Shown: in pieces, positions 44,499-56,715 of the stretch
Layout of the letters: every line of letters starts with the position of its first letter
Numbering within the stretch: position 1 is the first letter of the stretch
Position numbers and translations under genes: made by a program
NCBI GenBank assembly: GCA_014773175.1
Contig: VXCM01001266.1
Location: 173,449-237,448 of the forward strand
Source of the DNA: Lucifuga dentata
Taxonomy: Eukaryota; Chordata; Actinopteri; Ophidiiformes; Bythitidae
Direction of reading: 5' to 3'
DNA: 64,000 nt
Notes under the pieces: generated by a model
What the model saw: only the letters and a program-made list of their open reading frames with translations
What the model was told of the DNA's origin: nothing
Databases searched by the model: none

Positions 44499-47400
44499 GC
44501 TGCCTTATAATTCATGACTAGATAAGATACATTGCAGCAACTCCAACCTGCAATTATCACTGAGATCAAAGACCGGAGTTCTCCAACCCAAATATCTCAG
44601 CATCAAAGCCCACGGACTGGCAACAGTTCAGACCAGGAGCAGAAATCCACACACAATAACAAACTTCAGAAACTGTCCAAAACAAACAACACTGGATAAC
44701 AAAAAAAAAAAAAAAAAAAAAAAACACTGGATAATTAAATTTGACAGGACAAGAGCACTCTGAATTAGCAAGGTAAATTGTAATAAATTGCAAAATGTTA
44801 CGACTGTGAGAATATGGCAATATCAGGGGATTTGCTGAATTATTATTGGGGTATATAGATTTGGAACCAACAGTGCTACAACGATGTGCATCTGATACAA
44901 AGACTGTCTGAGTTAACATTATCAGTTTTTCATTTAACATCTTCTTCTTTTTTTTAAACATATGCAGGAAGTCCTTACCAGAGTCGTTGCGTAGGTAGGA
45001 GGACATGGCGGGGATGAGGCAGGATTGGCTCAGCAGCTCCTGCAGCACTGCTGGCAGCGCTGAGCTGTTGTGGGTTCTGCTGTCTGCTGAAGAAGCATCA
45101 TTACTGTGGCTGCTGCTGGAACCCGCTGGGTTGATGTAGCTCGCCAGGACCTGATGGACAAAACATCGTTGACAAAAGAAGAGTCACTAACAAATCTCGC
45201 TTGCCTTCGTATGTCATTGTTGTCTGACTTGCTGTGCTATTTAAGTCTGTTGCTGTATGGAAGCTGTTCAAACATGTCACTAGACTGATGTTTTATTGAA
45301 AGCTTTCTACTGGTGAACAACTGGAAGGTTTTTATTGTGAAGCACTGACAGAAGTGGTGGTGACTTAGCTGTCAGGTTTAGTGTCTGACTAATAACTCCT
45401 TGTGTGATCAAAACTGTTTTGGTACAAACACATAAAGCACCATTTTTTTATGTTAGACTGGAGGGTGCAGCTGACAGTCGCATCAAGGTAACACCTTTAT
45501 GGTGAGCCTGTGCATTAACACCTTGACTTTCACAGTTCTTGGAAAAATAAAGAGTCCATATATTTTCCTTAAGTCACATCCCTCAAAAATATGAGTGTGA
45601 AATTTACATGACACTGTTAACTACGCTGCAGACACACTTACCTGCAGTAAACAAGTAACATGTTCCTCTTCTAGTCGCTGTTTGGTGAGGGCCTGCTCTA
45701 CATCCCAGCCAGACGCTGTGGATCCAGTGCCAAAACCAGTTCCTTTAGCCCAGTATAGCTGCTGTTCCTCGCTGGTCCCCGCACCGTGACAACTGGATAT
45801 CTGAGGCTGTAAACCAAAACACACACATGCAACAGAGGGTTAGAATGATGAACTTTTGGGTTTACAAAGAGTTCAAATCTATTTTTAATATAGTAACATG
45901 CAGGAAATAGAGCACCACTGAGTGCAAAAAGAAGAGTGTTGCAGCTACATGAGAATAGGCTCGACATTTAGTTCCAGGAGAGAAAAACTGGGACAGTGAA
46001 TCTTCTGACTCATCTAAAGGACAATTTGGCAATGTGACATCACTTACCAGTCACTGAAAAAACTACAACCTCTGAGAGTAAATTAATAATGCTGCCTAAT
46101 GTACAACAAAGTATTACTAGAAACTAAACGATCAAACCTCAGTATGACTAAATCACAGCTTTTCCATTGCTACGCTAACCAGTATCTTGTGAATTAAAAA
46201 TGTAAGTTTAAATAAAAAGTCTCAACACAGAGGCAATTGAGACAAAGCAGCGATTAAATTATATCCTCCACAGACAAAAATACTACCAGCGTCACATAAG
46301 GCAAGAACTATGGCGCAAGTGCTTTTCTTGAATAACGGCCTCATAGGTCTAACATTTAAAATATTGGGTGTGTACGTCTCATCGCGAGCCAGAATCCCTG
46401 CTTCCATCGCAGCTCATGGATTGTGGAGGGGGGGGCCTCAAGGACAGTCATTTCCACAGTGACAAGTCTCTGGCTTCCATTCAAGCCATCAGCCCTACGA
46501 TTTGTCCTCAGACCTCTGACAATTCCATAAATCCATGCATGGTGGAGGAAAGGGAGAGTATCAAACGGAATATGTCACTACCGCAACGAAACAAACTAGG
46601 CTAGTCCAGCTGAGCCACCTGGTGGATAGAGCCCGTCAATGTCATCAGCTGAAACCATTAACCCTTGACTTTCTGATCATAAATGGTGGTAGACAATGTT
46701 TTCATGTAGGCGTCCGAAAATACTTCCTCTCTATTATAAACTTTGGGCAACTTACTGAGGATGTCTGTGCCCCCAAAACAGTAGCGTGGAAGAAAATCTG
46801 GCGCAGAAACTCAGAACCACAAGCGTTTTTAGATCACTCACTTTTGCTGCCGGGATAACTAGAGAGCCTTGGTGAAGTCACAAGCATAGAAAGAACTGAA
46901 TAATTTTTAAATTACACAAATCTTTAATAAGACAATGGTGGGAGTCAAAAAGTAACCTTTGATAACCCAAAACACACCCATTCTCAGTTTTGCTATTAAA
47001 TGAAACATAACAATTATGTTAGGGCACAGGGTGGAAATGCATCAGTCCAAAAGGCCACGAGTAAATGTCAACGTTTTGAAACTTTTAAAAGAGACAGTTC
47101 TCTTTAAAACAAATCGATCCTTCAGCTGATGAATAGAGCAAATTTCACAGAGGGGAAAAAAAAAAGCACAATCCAAATGACTCTGCAAAAAGCACGACTT
47201 ACTACAGAGCCCGAGACAACTGCGAACATGTTGATTGTTTCCTACAGGAATTTTCACATTGAATTCATGTTCACAATTCCCATGTCCTCACTGTGTGACA
47301 TCTCACCTATTTCTCTTTTTGGATGTCACACAGTGTGACATAATTGTCGGCGTAATTTCCAGCAATTTGAATTAACAATTGGCAAAAGCTTGAAGGTTCC

Positions 47401-50400
47401 TTTCAGAGCTCCATACACTCTACAGCTCCTTGAGGCAAGTGGTGTTAAGACTCTGCAGATAGCTGAGGAGACGGCTTTTTGTTCAGTTTAATGGGAGCGA
47501 CAGTCAAGGGGAGACTAAGACTCAATCTCTATTCATGATGATCCCTGTTCCCGTGCTTCTCACCCTGAAGGTGTCAATAATACAAAGGACAAGTCTCTGA
47601 CACTCCCCCCATTTCTCTCCAAAGCTCAATTTCCCTCTTATCATTTAGACTAAACAATTAAGCAAGTTGTCAGGGGCTCACTGAGAGATATGCAAAAGAG
47701 GCCTTGAGTAAAGGCCAGCCAGACAAAGAACCATTAATAATGGCAATGATTTTTTCTCCTTGTTTCTCTATCAGTGTGAACGACGAAACAATCACTTAGG
47801 CAGAGTGACAGAGCTGCCTGGTGCAGAAACACGACGTAGTGAGGTAGCAGCCTGAAAACGTGACAGTCAGTTTGTGCTTTGTTTAGCTTCGAGGTCAAAA
47901 GTTAAGTATTGTTCATGTGGTCTCGCAACATAAATAATGGTGAAGTTCTCATCCATGTTTAAACATCCAGATGTGGTGAAAGTGTGACTGTGGTTATATA
48001 CGCGGTTTTAAGCTGCACTGAAATTATAAAAAAAGATGTTTTATTTTAATGGTACAAAATTCAAATCATGCTCATATCTAGTAACAACAAACTAATCTGA
48101 GCAGTTGAAAAAAAAGCTGATCAAAAATAGGTTCTGATAAAACAAGGTGTGTGTAAGACAATATTTCAAATGTCTAAAAAATAAACTGATTGTTTTATGA
48201 TTTAAATGGAATAAAATACTTTGCGTAGGTCTCGAAAAAAATCTAAAGAAAAAAATTAATTAATTTAAAAAAAAAACAAAAATTGACACCATTTTGTATC
48301 ACATTCAATTGTACAAGAACTCAGTGTAATGCAAACCATTCCACTGTTCTGTACACCGTAAATTATAAATCATGGTGCAGCTGGAAAAGAGGCTGGAGCT
48401 CAGTTGACTTGCTCTAAATAGATATGGTTGAAAAAGTGTGTTTGACTGTGTTGTGTTTTACTTTTGTCCATGTTATTTTTATCCAGCTGGAACCAGAACT
48501 AGATCATAAACAAAAGCTCTGCAAAGTGAGGCCATTCAAGCAAACCCTCACTTTTTCAAAGGGAGAGTTGAAGGTTAAAGAACAACTCAAGGTCTTCATG
48601 AATATTGGAGGAAGTGTATGTGTATGTGCGTGCTGGTTGTACCTCAGAGACACTGTTGTTGGCATTGGGGTTACGAGGTGCATGGTGGCTGAGAGCCGAC
48701 AGGCAGGCCAGGATGAGGTGGATTGCGCCGATCTCCAGAGCCATGCGGCGTAGCAGCACACCGTCATCAGTGGTGAGAGGAGTGCTGCTGAACAATGCCC
48801 GGAGGACATGGAAAGGCAGCGTGGGCAGGACATTGGCTGATGGGGATTGCAGGATGTGACCTAGGAGGAGGTTAAAGCAGACACTTCAATCAGGAGACTT
48901 GAGGCCAATTTACACTTTCTGCGTATGCGAGGGTCTATGTGATGTAAATTTCACCGTTTGCTTACGTCAGAGGGCGCACACACAGGCCTCTGTGCGGACC
49001 TCCATGTACCTCCAATTATTGGACTTGTGCAATTCATTCTGACAAGTTTAAATTCTGGGTGAGCACAACTGACTTCTTTGTAATTCTTTGAAAATTGTAG
49101 ACAAAAGGGTGAAAGAAAATTGGCAAAAAATGCAATCATTAAGACAAATATGTGTTGTGGTACTTTGAATCAAGTAACGAAAAATGTTCACTTTGTTTTT
49201 TTTATTTGAAATTGTGTCACTTTATATCAACCTGAAAACGAGGATAAATCAATTTCATTTTAACAAGATACGGCAAAGTTTCCTTAATGCAATATCACGC
49301 TAACACTCTAACAAGTTAAGGAAACACGTGAATTATTACTCATTCAAGGTTCCTTAACAGTCCAGCCAGCAGAATGACAGCCTGATGTGCTGTGTGACCA
49401 GTTTATCTAAACACGATGGCAAAGACACTCTGCCATCAATCATTAACAAGGACTTTTATCTCAAGACTCAAGGAAAACACAGGAAGCAATGTTCTAAGTA
49501 CACACAATTGTTACTACACTACTAGAGACAAAATACACACACACATGACTCATATGCATATGAGTAAATGTGTAAATAAATATGCATATGACCTGTGTGC
49601 GTGTGTTTTGTCTCCGTATAAGTGTGTAACAAGTGTATGTATACTTAGAACCTAGTATTTATATGCTTATATGCTTAAAATGCTCATATTAAGGACAAGA
49701 AATTGTTGTTCTTAAAGCACAATTTAGCATGTTTAGCCCAAAACACACTACTTGCATACATATTACATTACTGAGTAATGTAGCCATTACTCATTACCTG
49801 ATTAGCCATTTTACAAAAGTTAAAACTTTCATAGTTTTCCTGTTATTTTGCCAAATACCCTAATCTTTCAACACGTGCATCCAAATATAGAAGGGACGGT
49901 TGTTATTAATTTCTCTGTAAAGCGGTCTTCTCCTGGGCACTACTTTCCCTGACAAATATTTTCTTCCATGCAGCTCCGTGTTGGACTGGTTAAATAAAGT
50001 TACTTATACAAAAAAAATTAATAGACAATGTGTTCGCTGTGAAGCATTACTTATCTCAAGCATGGCTGAAGTCTCTAAAAGTTGCTTTTAAGCTGGAATT
50101 AACTGAAACCAACAGCAGTCTGGAAGGTAGAAAAACAATTCTAATATTTACCGCTCCAGTAGCATGTTTTGGGAAATGGTCGTCAGTAACATAACATATA
50201 TTGTATGTGGGTTGTACATATATATTGGGCTCAAACATGTAAAATCACTGGTATGGTTGACACGTAAGACCAGAGGATGAAGGACTGTATATAAGCGTGT
50301 GGGGGGGTTTCAGTGCGTCTACAATGACGGCAGCCAATGTCAGTGTTGGAAAGTGTGACGTCTTTTTGAAACTTACTGCCCTCTCCATCGTCTGTGACGC

Positions 50401-53400
50401 CCAGCACCAGGCGCAGCAAGCACTGAGCATGCTTCCTCTCCTTTAGTAGCACCTCTGCATACCCAGGCAAGCGCAGGAAAAGGCCAAAGGCTGCTAGCGA
50501 GTGGGCAGGGATGGGCGACATGGTCTGCACAGAGGACGACGATGCCGATGACTGAGCCTGCTGCTTGTTGACTGGCGGTGGCTCGGCAGTGATGGACTCC
50601 GGCGCCTCGTACACCAACTCGCCGGACTGTTCGATGGTCACCCACTCAAACTGGTCGCTGTCCTTGGGTTTCTCCTGTGTAGCCGAGGGAACCACTGGAG
50701 CACTGACCTGTGAACAACGAGATGGGAGGCAACGTTAGCAAAGGTGAGAGGTGTGTAGTATGAGTCGATGCTGACACATGTATGTGAGAGGAGGAACACT
50801 GCAGTGTCATGATGTGATGATTTCAGCCTGAAGGCCAGCAGAAAATGTTGGTTCATTTGCAATATATGGTCAATGTCAATCAATTTTGAAAATATCATAC
50901 ATTCATATTTGAAAATTTAAAAAAAAACTCCTCAACTGCTGTCATTTCTTCAAAACAAAACAGTCAACACAAAGGCAACAAAGGGAGACCCTGAACTTGC
51001 AAACCATTTAATATTACAAGTAATAAGGCATTTCATTCTGCTGTGAACAACAATCCTATAAAATTTCCTGTTAATTTTAAACACATTTGGACAATGTGGT
51101 ACATAAGTTACACTCCTGTAAGTAAACCGTGTCCTTCGCTTTTATGCATGAGCTTGAATTTACAAAGTGAAAATGATGAAAACCAATTTAAATAGCCCAG
51201 GACTGGCTGCGCTAAAAACAACAGCAGACAGAAGCCCAAGAGACCCAGCGAAAACTCAGCTTCAATAAAATGTAGTTAGATAAGTAAACCTATTTAGAGA
51301 GCCTTTAAAAAACAATGCTTAGGAACACAAAAGCGTCATCTGCATTAATATAGCCTCCTGTTCACTCTGTTAATGCTAAGGGGACTTAACTACCTTAATT
51401 TTTTACAAACAGAACAGTTTGCCCTACAAACAGCATCTGCTGGTACAACAAATCCAAACAGAACAGCAGAAGCCATTTTAGGGCATTAATTGTTGCATTT
51501 AAAACAACAGTTTACAAGGGCAGTTTTTGCTTCGCTGGAGGCGGCGCCTAAAACCTCCAACAGACTGTACAATTTCAGGCTGTCGCAGATATTAAAAATC
51601 GTGAGAGAATTGTGATGCAACAGCTGAACAATTGCAACACCACAGCAAAATTCTGTGGTTGCCAGTGTTTGTCGCAGTGCTACAATTTACCAGGCATTCA
51701 TCGCACAATCTGACATGCACCAAACTTGAAATTGTGCAAAGTGTGACATGCTGTAAACTTATAAATCCACTGTAATCAATTGCCTCTGTATATGAAATGT
51801 GCTATACAAATAAAATTGCCTTGCCTGTTCACAGTCTACATGATCCTTAAGAATGGCGGTTGTTGTCGGTCCTTCTATCTCTCTCTCTCTCTATCCATCT
51901 CTCTATCTATCTATCTCATTTCATTTCTATCACTTTGGTCCGGAGCAAAATTTCATGACAATTGCAAGGCAAATTACCACAAAATTTGGTATAGGTATTC
52001 ACAATTCCTAGAAAATAATTCCGAATGGCAACCCTCACCTTTACTTAGCGCCCACCATTTAACCAAAATTTATTGAGATTTTGAGCAGGTTCATGGTCTC
52101 CAGAAGATGAACCCATTCTATTTTGTAAACCAAAAAGGCATTTCTTGTCGTGGCCTACCTCAGAATAACACTTCACATTTTTAGCTTCACTACTGGTAAT
52201 GCTCAACATGAGCACATTTTGATTTCTGCCAAAACTGAGTGGAAAGCCCTCTACTGTGCTGTACATTTTGGAAACTTGAATGATAACTGAATGATAACTT
52301 TGTGGCAGGCTGCGACTCTCACCTGCTGAATGACATCAGGGTACAGCATTGGCAGCCTCTCNCTTTGTGGCAGGCTGCAACTCTCACCTGCTGAATGACA
52401 TCAGGGTACAGCATTGGCAGCCTCTCTGCGATGAGGGCCAGGCCACCCATGCCTGCAAAGACCTGCAGTGGTGACTGGATGGGGTTGGTCTCAAGCAGGG
52501 ACTCATCAGTGGCAGCATCCAGACATTCCTCACTGGGTGTCATCGGTTCATCCTCAGGGCAACTGCTCAGCATGTCACAATGATCCACTGCGAAAGACAC
52601 AATTAAAGATTTTCTACTATATTTTTACATGCTTTCTGGCATCTGTGACCATTTTAAGCCATCGATTATTTACACAGCATTGTATAAACTATTCTAATAT
52701 TCTTTTCTACAGTCAAGCCTCAAATCTTTGCAAATCTCAGATGTCAACGTGACCTTGAATGAGTTTTCACAATAGTTTGTGACAATGTGACAATAACACA
52801 GCTGACAAACAAAAAAAAGAGAGCGAGCGAGCGAGCAAGCGAGAGAGAGAGAGAGAGAGAAATAAACCATTTATGTTGGTTTCAACTTTCTACAAGTTGA
52901 TTTTCATAACATTTTGAAATGTACTCAACCTAATGGCTGGAAGGAAGGAAGGCAAACTAAAATGGTTGGAAACATGTATACATGATTTGTAGTTAATGGG
53001 CCAGTAAGTGCAAAAACACCGGCATGGATCTTTAAGACACTTGTGCATTGGCATCATTGTTCAGCTGCGGATGATGGTGATTGAGCTATCAGTCTATTAC
53101 ACTCACATTTATCAAAGTAGCAAGAAGAGAGGAGGAGGAGGAGGAGAGAAAAATCTGACAACAGCTTCTAATCATCAAAGGCCAGTGCACCATCTNGAGG
53201 AGGAGGAGGAGGAGAGAAAAATCTGACAACAGCTTCTAATCATCAAAGGCCAGTGCACCATCTCAGTCATCGGCTCTTCATTCATCAAAAGCCGTGTTTG
53301 TGATAGTGTTCGGTTAAGAGTGCCCTCCCTCCAGATGAGGTACGAGCTGATTGGAAAGGATCAAATGAAACTGTCTAAATGTCCTTATTTATTCTTACAG

Positions 53401-56400
53401 TACACAATGACATTGAGGATAAAGTCAAACAGTCCAAATGAAGGAGGGTGAAAGGCAAAAACACACTTGTCCTATGCTAGCTTAACCCATTACTATTTTA
53501 GTGTGACAGCAAGGCCTGGCTGTTTTATGATTATACAAACTGGTCGACTGATAGGTCGTCTTCAAAGAGCCAGTCATCATGTCTCACAGCAGAGAAAATA
53601 AAACAGATGATTCATTTCTCTCCTCACCTCTGAAGGGATTTTCCCTCTGATGCTTTCTCTGGGTGTTGAATTAAAAAGTCAGTGGGACTGCGATTGAAAG
53701 GGGCTTTAACAGAGATTAATGTGTCTGAATTTCCAAAATAGAATTAAATGAGGGGAGAGAATGCTCTTTGGGAAGACAAAAGAAAATTTCTGTTTGAATG
53801 GACAGAAAGTAAAGTTTTGAAGAACCAGACACTACAGTTATTACCCTATTTAAAAAAAACAGAGCTAGCTTTAAGCTGCCACCTGCAGCCTATAAAGAGG
53901 AAAGCTATAAAACTGAGCCTAAAATTATTGTCTTTCACTGAGGGATTCATTCACTTTAAGTGCTGTAGGTGAAGTGAACAGGCATCTGAATACAAAATAA
54001 ACAGGTACTGATATTCATGATCAGAGTTGGATAATCATAATATGCAAAGCACTGAAAGGATTTTGTGGTTGGTAGAAAAATTTTTAATACACGGAACTGA
54101 AGCTGTGTGTTGATCAAAAACATTTCATGACTGCATAAATGTAGAATACCAGCAACTGCTGAGAATACAAAGAAGGAGGTGAAGCAAGAAGGAAACCTCT
54201 TTGATAAATCAGCCTAGATATAATATACTATCTATCCTACCACAAGTGGAGGGAATATCATCAGGAAGGAGATTTATTTAAGACTGATAGGTCAACCCTA
54301 TTGTATCCAATCAAACATAGACCACTGAGATAAATGAGTCTGAATCAGTACAATTGCTGTGTTAGTGAACATGTGCTTTGAAACTGCAGTCAAGTCTGCA
54401 AGCATGACATGTATGTTACAGAATTATTCAACTACTGTATCTTAAAAAAAAAAAAAAAAAAAAACTTCTCCAAGCAAATAAGACTACAGTTTCAAAAAGG
54501 GAACTATATATGGCAGATAGGGCCATGACCAGTGGATGAAAGATTTCACCAGGTCTGCAGATTCATCAGTGCTGAGATCATCAAAACCATGATGTCAAAG
54601 TGTTCTCTATATAGCAACGTTAAAAATTAATCTGACCTTGTGTCATCATGCATGCCCTAGTACTCACACTCAAGCCTGCAGAAGCAGATAGCTAAATATA
54701 GCCAACTTCTGAACTCACCACCTCTATGGTGCTTTGTGGCTAAAGAGACATTCTGCTAGTAGGAGGGTCAGCAGTTTGATCCCAGCAACAAGCCTGTCCT
54801 GACAAAATGTCCTAAAGCAACACACTGACCATCGCTGCTCATTTAATTATCTGTCTTACTGGAGACAGGTATTTACCATTTAGGATAAATGACTAAAGCT
54901 TAAACTGTAAACACATTTCTTGAACCAAACTTAATGTCAAATCATTCACCCAGCAACACAGGGATTAACTTTAACAATTACAGTGATTCTATGTGACAAT
55001 GCACGTACGTGACTGTTAACAGTAACATCTAAAAATCCTATGAATATTGAGTGAATCCAACATCTAAGGTTCAAACAGCTTTTATTCCCAAGGGCTGAAA
55101 AGGTAATAAGAGGAAAGAGTGTGATTGGACAGTATGTACCATTCAGACTTCAAAGCAGCCAAAAAAAAAAAAAAAAAAAAACAGCCTGGGTGATGCTAAT
55201 GGTGCCCTGTCCAAAGTAAAACTCCATTAACTCCATGACTGCTTTCTTGTTTTAATCAAATGTGTTTCTAATCTAACAGAGCCAGTATGAGTCAAGAAAC
55301 AATCAAATATTTTGCTGGCTGGAATATTATGTCAACATAAGTGAATTCCTCCTTATGCAGATCTTTACTTTTCACACAAATTTTGTCCTTTTATGAGGCT
55401 TTGGTACCTTTTTCAGTCCGTAGCCTCTTAAAGGAGTCTGTCTTGGAAAGCCCGGGGTCAGAGATGACCTTAGAGCCCAGTTTGACAGTCAGGTTGATGG
55501 AGTGGTAGCCCTGTGGCAGCTTGCGGTCATACAGGAGAGTCAGTAACTGAGCCAGAGTCATCTCAGCTGGTAGGGGCTGACCTGAACCGGACAAAGTCGA
55601 AAGAAGCAACCTTATTACCAAAATAACACTAAAGACTTATTCTGATTCATGAATAATACAATTTGTCAAGAACTCTCAAGGGAATTCCTTCAATGATGAA
55701 GTCAATCCATCACTGATGCGTCCGTCTACCTGTCCAAATGGAGCAGAAAAGTTCTACCTGGAAGCAGCTTGTGGTAGAGATGGAAGACAGGCACGCTGAT
55801 GGTTTTGGCAGAGGGATCCATGCCGGAGGAAGCAGTCAATTTGTCACTCATCACGCGACCTCTCCGGGATGGGGGGCGGGGAGGGGTTGAAAGAGCCCTC
55901 TTGGACTGGGACTTTAAGCCTGTTTGGACAAACAAACACGACAAAAAAAATTCTTTCATTCACAACATGAAAAACTCTAGCGCTTTGCTCTGACCCAAAG
56001 CGCTTTGGGGAATAAACAGATTGTGATTTTCAGTCATTTGAATTGTGCAGCCTTTGTTCATAACAACATTCCAGACTTTGTTCTGATAGGTGTGTTTGCA
56101 AAAGTATTTAAATCACGTTTTTTTTTTCAAATCATCAGCCTGCACGGATGAAATGAACAGCTGTTGGCTGAGTTGGTTGAGGGGCGTTTTTGAAACAGGT
56201 ACCTGAGGCCACGACAACACTGTAGTTGTCCTGGAAGCCGCTGTCAGCTTTCATCTTTTCCTTCTCCTCATGATTCTTCTTCTCCTTGTCCTCCTTCTGC
56301 TCATTGATCAGCTTGGCTGTAATGCTTGGTGTGTCTGACATAAAAAAAAAAAAAAAGATAAATAGAAGACAACATATATAATGAATAATAAAGTATAATA

Positions 56401-56665
56401 CATTATTTATACTGAAATGATGTAGTATGTAGAATTTTTATTAAAATATGCTGGCTATCTGAAAAAGTCTATTCTCAATGGAAATCTGCAGGGGAACTCA
56501 AGGAAACTGAAGTAGAAGCGCAGACAGTAGGTGATAGAAATAGTAAGAGGCATAAATGTGCAGATTCTGTCTGCAACAAACATATCGCATAAACCAAAAC
56601 ATCATCTACAGCAACTACATTTCAGTCATGACTACAGAGCTTTACTGTCCAAGTGTCTCTTTGCA

Positions 56666-56715
<50 letters not shown>

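Larger units (their letters stand above)
23141..44978 (-). other. birc6: birc6 giant intron W16-W17, host of tunar
   Basis: 21.8-kb intron, about a third of the window. It contains the antisense tunar gene (ORF 36808-36957), a long-TIR element (24119-24704), a 1.7-kb internally repetitive element (31552-33292), CT, GAA, AAT and CA microsatellites, and an assembly duplication (38788-38921). The other intronic ORFs, up to 157 codons, look like chance. Its size next to the other introns, most of which are under 3 kb, suggests that sequence needed for the nested gene has kept it long; this is inference. Confidence 0.8.
50708..52387 (-). other. birc6: birc6 intron W12-W13
   Basis: 1.7-kb intron with a LINE/SINE-tail-like stretch (51784-51832), a CT/ATCT simple repeat near 51880-51916, a possible teleost interspersed repeat (51930-52180), and the duplicated false exon end at 52298-52361. 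Confidence 0.65.
52588..55407 (-). other. birc6: birc6 intron W11-W12
   Basis: 2.8-kb intron with a GA microsatellite (52817-52860), an assembly duplication (53132-53260), A-tracts near 54445 and 55160, and a tRNA-like SINE fragment (54712-54835). No gene is seen. Confidence 0.65.

Noticed and set aside
44566..45048. Minus-strand ORF of 160 codons
   Set aside because: Only its first part is the end of exon W16; the rest is read-through into the intron, including an A-tract translated as a Phe run.
50245..50645. Overlapping ORFs of 60-90 codons in other frames around W13
   Set aside because: Shadows of the GC-rich coding exon W13.
54712..54835. tRNA gene suggested by A- and B-box-like sequences
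   Set aside because: No acceptor stem or anticodon arm can be formed convincingly; a SINE remnant explains it better.
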